This document shows, one piece after another, positions 58,858-64,000 of a stretch of 64,000 bases of DNA. The notes under the pieces are model-generated. The model was not told where the DNA came from, made no database searches, and saw only the letters and a program-made list of their open reading frames with translations. The stretch covers positions 234,501 to 298,500 of the forward strand of contig JAPTMU010000088.1 of the NCBI GenBank assembly GCA_028583405.1, in the 5' to 3' direction. Source of the DNA: Pogonophryne albipinna (taxonomy: Eukaryota > Chordata > Actinopteri > Perciformes > Artedidraconidae). Position numbers and translations under genes: made by a program. Position 1 is the stretch's first letter, and each line of letters starts with the position of its first letter.

Positions 58858-59543
58858 TACCCAACAAGTAAAATACGATGAGTTGAGATGAGATCATGTT
58901 GCAGTGCCTGGAAAGTAAGTGTGTGTAGAGGTCATGGTGGTGAATGGGTAGCAGCACATCTGTCTTTATGATGCATTGTCTGGCAATCACGTTAATTAGA
59001 TATCATAAAAGCAACTTTTCATTTGCAATGTTTTTTTAGTAATTATACCATTGCTGTAATACAATCTCATACAATTAACATTAAAGCTTTTGTGTTGCTT
59101 AATAGCTATCCACCATGTGTGGACGCTGTGAGTTTCGCTTTGTTTCCATTGGCAGGTGTAATCCTCTTTGTTGTTAATGTGACTAAAACGTCCCTGGTGA
59201 TCCGATCTTCAGTGCGTCCCGGGTGGCTTTACGCACAATGCAATGACAATGTGATCATTCACCCAGATAAGTGTCAATAGCAGATGGATAGTGGGTTAAA
59301 GAGTCCCCATGGGTCCTCTCTGTGGTGCAAACATACTGTATAGTTTTCATCTGGAAGGGAAAGTAACAGTTCAAACACGTCTGCAGGCGAAACAGCAGCC
59401 ATCATGAGCAAGTAGTTCGGAAAGTTTTGTGGTATGCATCTTTATTAACTAGTATCACAGGAAAGATCATCATCCGGAGGACTTCATTATCCAGATGTCA
59501 CTCCGCTGAGATATCAGCCAGTAGCTACCATCAGTAGTCCCGC
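58858..59543. other. No recognisable gene
   Basis: Open frames below 90 codons; nothing identified. Confidence 0.4.
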
Positions 59544-61727
<2,184 letters not shown>

Positions 61728-62091
61728 GTGTTTCTCAAATTTTTTCATACCAAGGACCACTTAACCAATAAAAAAACACTCGCGGACCAACTAACTCCAC
61801 AAATATCCAAAAGCACATAGTTTTTCTAGAACAGATTACAAATCGCGTGAAAATGGTATAAACAAGTGGCAACATGTGTGATGAAGGTGTTGCGCTGGGC
61901 TATATCATGCAATCGGAAATGAAACTTAAGCTCGCTCCATTGCGGAGATATTCCCGCCAGAGTGCGGAAAACTTAAATGTATTTATTTATTTCAAATGTG
62001 AAATGTTACCAATATACTCACGGACCACTAGGGGGCGCTCACGGACCACCGATGGTCCGCGGACCACCCTTTGAGAAGCACTGGTGTAGAC
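61728..62091. mobile_element. Non-autonomous hAT-type element with exact TSD, 348 bp
   Basis: The element proper is 61736-62083. Starts CAGTGTTTCTCAAATTTT; ends CCCTTTGAGAAGCACTG. Exact 8-bp repeats GTGTAGAC flank it (61728-61735 and 62084-62091). GGACCAC blocks recur near both ends. No transposase. Confidence 0.93.
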
Positions 62092-63312
62092 CAAGACAAC
62101 AGGATAGAGGATACAGCACACTCTTGATCACTTGTTTAAATGATGAACTTCCACAGATTGAAATGATACTAACAAAGTGGGAGACAGTTGGCTGGATTCC
62201 TTTCCTTTCTTTTTACTCCACTGCTGCCCCCAGTAACATGTTGAACTAGAATACCCCTTAGCGAGCGCATATCTTCATCGAGGCCAAGAGTGCATGCACA
62301 TACTTCTCGTGTGTTTCAATTGGGGAGTTGACACTCTTCAGACTTCTGTGTTTTCATGAATTTCTAGTTGTAATGTGGAAACAACGATAACTCTACAAGG
62401 ATGGGTTGTATGTCATTGCTCAGAGCGTTTAAACAAGGCATTGATATCTGTTTCCGAGTCTTTGTTTTGACCTCAGTAACATCCAACACCCCATGGATAA
62501 AGCACAAATGCCCTTTCTCACAATGCTTCTTTTGTGTATCCTTCTCTTGATTCGTATCCGTTACAAAATGGGTTCTTCCATGACTAATACTTCACCCTTC
62601 TACCAGGTCTTATGAGAATATATAGAGTTGTTTGTAATCCTTCTGACAATCAAATGGACACAGACAAACCAAGCCAAAAACATAACCTACTTGGGGCCGT
62701 ACAAAATTCAAAGATGATGCTGTTGTAAAATGCTGTGTAATTTATATCCAGAACAACTCTCACAGCAAGATGGTGCTTGTGGTTTTGAATCAGGTCGCAT
62801 TTTGAGGACTTATTGAATGGTCTTCTGTAAATGTAGTCATTCCACAGTGCTAATTGATTTTTCCAGACATACATCTCACAGCTAATATCAGTTTAAGGCA
62901 GCTACAGTAACAAGGTGGAAGCAATTAGATCAAACTGCGGTATCGTTTTACCCCCTAATTGTGCCATTAAATGCAGCAACATCTATCCTACTATACCTTC
63001 AATGATCAGGCTTCTTCAAACTGGGGTTAGGGTTAGAGCTTATTTCTAGATGGTGCCGTTAATGTAAAGACTTAAACAGGCATGTCCACTCTACGAGGTG
63101 CAGATTCAACATATTGATTTCTTAGACAAATGGTTGCCAATGCCTTTAGTTGTATTTGCGCTATGAACAAACCACAAATAGGAGAGGTCCTAGAGAAATA
63201 TTCCTATAGTGACCTTCCCCTCATGTTTTCTCAGCCCACATAAAGCAAATCAGAAGGTCAGCCTTACTACAACAAGATGTACAGTATCTGTGACTGGATG
63301 TAAGGTTTAGAC
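62092..63312. other. No recognisable gene
   Basis: AT-rich; open frames below 90 codons. Confidence 0.4.
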
Positions 63313-63430
63313 CAGGGGTAGCCAACACGGTGCCCGCGGGCACTTACTCGCCCGCAGGGGCAAATATAGCTCGCCAAGCAAATCCAAAATGTATAAAATA
63401 CACAAAACAAAAAAGGAAATGTAATTGAAA
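63313..63430 (+). mobile_element. hAT-type element, left end only
   Basis: Starts CAGGGGTAGCCAACACGGTG with the CCCGCGGGCAC subterminal palindrome typical of a hAT family. The 8 bases before it are GTTTAGAC. I do not find its inverted right end followed by that repeat before the window ends, so it is truncated or extends beyond 64000; the right limit given is where clear similarity stops. Confidence 0.65.
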
Positions 63431-64000
63431 GAATCTACCCTATGCATACACGAAACCTACATCATAGCGAACTCTATCTACTTACTACAACTCTATCTAA
63501 CACCCCTCCCCCCCACAATGAATATCGACCAATCACGTTCTTGCTTGATTTGCGGGACCAGCGTTGCAGTCGGGAAGAAAAGCAATGTGGCACCTCCCCG
63601 CTGATTTCCCTTCTGGCAGAATCTACACAACACATCAGCCCCATTGAACAGCCTATCGTGCCAGCCTATACAGCACATGAGGGGCAGAGCTTTACTCTGT
63701 GTGTTGCAACTTGCTTATATATTTATTGCACTTGACGCACACACACGCATGGTGTAATTTCCACTGGGGACAGGGGGGACATGTCTCCCGCTCTTTTCGA
63801 AATCATTCCAATGTGTACTATAGGACAGTAAAAAAAACAATAAACAGTTTAAAAGGGGAGTGATTAGTAACATATGCATAAATAAAAAGAAAGAATGAAC
63901 AAGTTTAAACGATTTGTTAATGGTTGTGATCATATTCTAAAGATGTTTGGATTATTGAAATGTATACAGCTCCCTTTCATCTGAGTGCTGAGAGCTGTAT
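63431..64000. other. No recognisable gene; possible repeat fragment near 63750-63800
   Basis: CCACTGGGGACAGGGGGGAC and ATGTCTCCCGCTC near 63760 resemble a common fish repeat, but I cannot place its boundaries. A 97-codon plus frame (63442-63735) shows no motif. Confidence 0.35.

Overview
This window looks like repeat-rich, gene-poor chromosomal DNA from a teleost fish, probably a percomorph. The evidence is a tRNA-derived SINE with a fish-type body and an ATTAATAAAGTATATC-type 3' end, L2-like LINE fragments with fish-type tails, many small non-autonomous hAT elements, TTAA-flanked elements, and long (CA)n and (GATA)n tracts. I found no intact host protein-coding gene, no tRNA or rRNA gene, and nothing prokaryotic. 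Host exons, if present, are too short or diverged to recognise by eye. The only coding remnants I can support are a 5'-truncated LINE reverse transcriptase (57.2-58.6 kb, minus) and the C-terminal end of a hAT transposase (37.67-37.81 kb, minus, with about 20 more bases beyond a nested insertion).

Layout. 0-9 kb: the tail of a TTAA element at the edge, two hAT elements with target-site duplications (1.65 and 6.58 kb), a copy of repeat family A (5.0 kb) and a tRNA-derived SINE (6.3 kb). 9.2-13.1 kb: a recent head-to-tail duplication of about 1.78 kb; each copy carries a 12-bp array and a 33-bp array (7 units in copy 1, 16 in copy 2). 14.2-14.8 kb: an AT-rich array between short direct repeats. 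16.8-17.6 kb: a TTAA element holding a 37-bp minisatellite. 18.7-20.6 kb: family A with a 57-bp minisatellite, interrupted by a 924-bp foldback element. 21-33 kb: family A fragments, a SINE/microsatellite composite, an 8-bp-TSD element at 29.5 kb, and a TTAA element inside another repeat (30.4-31.3 kb). 34.0-35.5 kb: a hAT element carrying about 25 copies of a 37-bp repeat. 36.8-39.0 kb: a 2.25-kb hAT element with the transposase remnant, split by a second hAT element. 40.4-41.4 kb: family B next to family A. 44.6-46.35 kb: a three-level nest (family A, hAT, hAT). 53.5-58.6 kb: a TIR element, dispersed repeat pairs and the LINE. 59.5 kb: (CA) about 107. 61.7 and 63.3 kb: further hAT elements.

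The genes do not form a pathway or operon. The useful content is insertion history: several nested insertions can be ordered from exact target-site duplications, and three unrelated non-autonomous elements have gained expanded internal minisatellites. Many apparent open frames here are products of arrays whose period is a multiple of three or which lack stop codons, so they should not be read as genes. I did not find a convincing new biological system. The best leads are the nested hAT pairs, the codon-phased 33-bp array and the minisatellite-bearing transposons.
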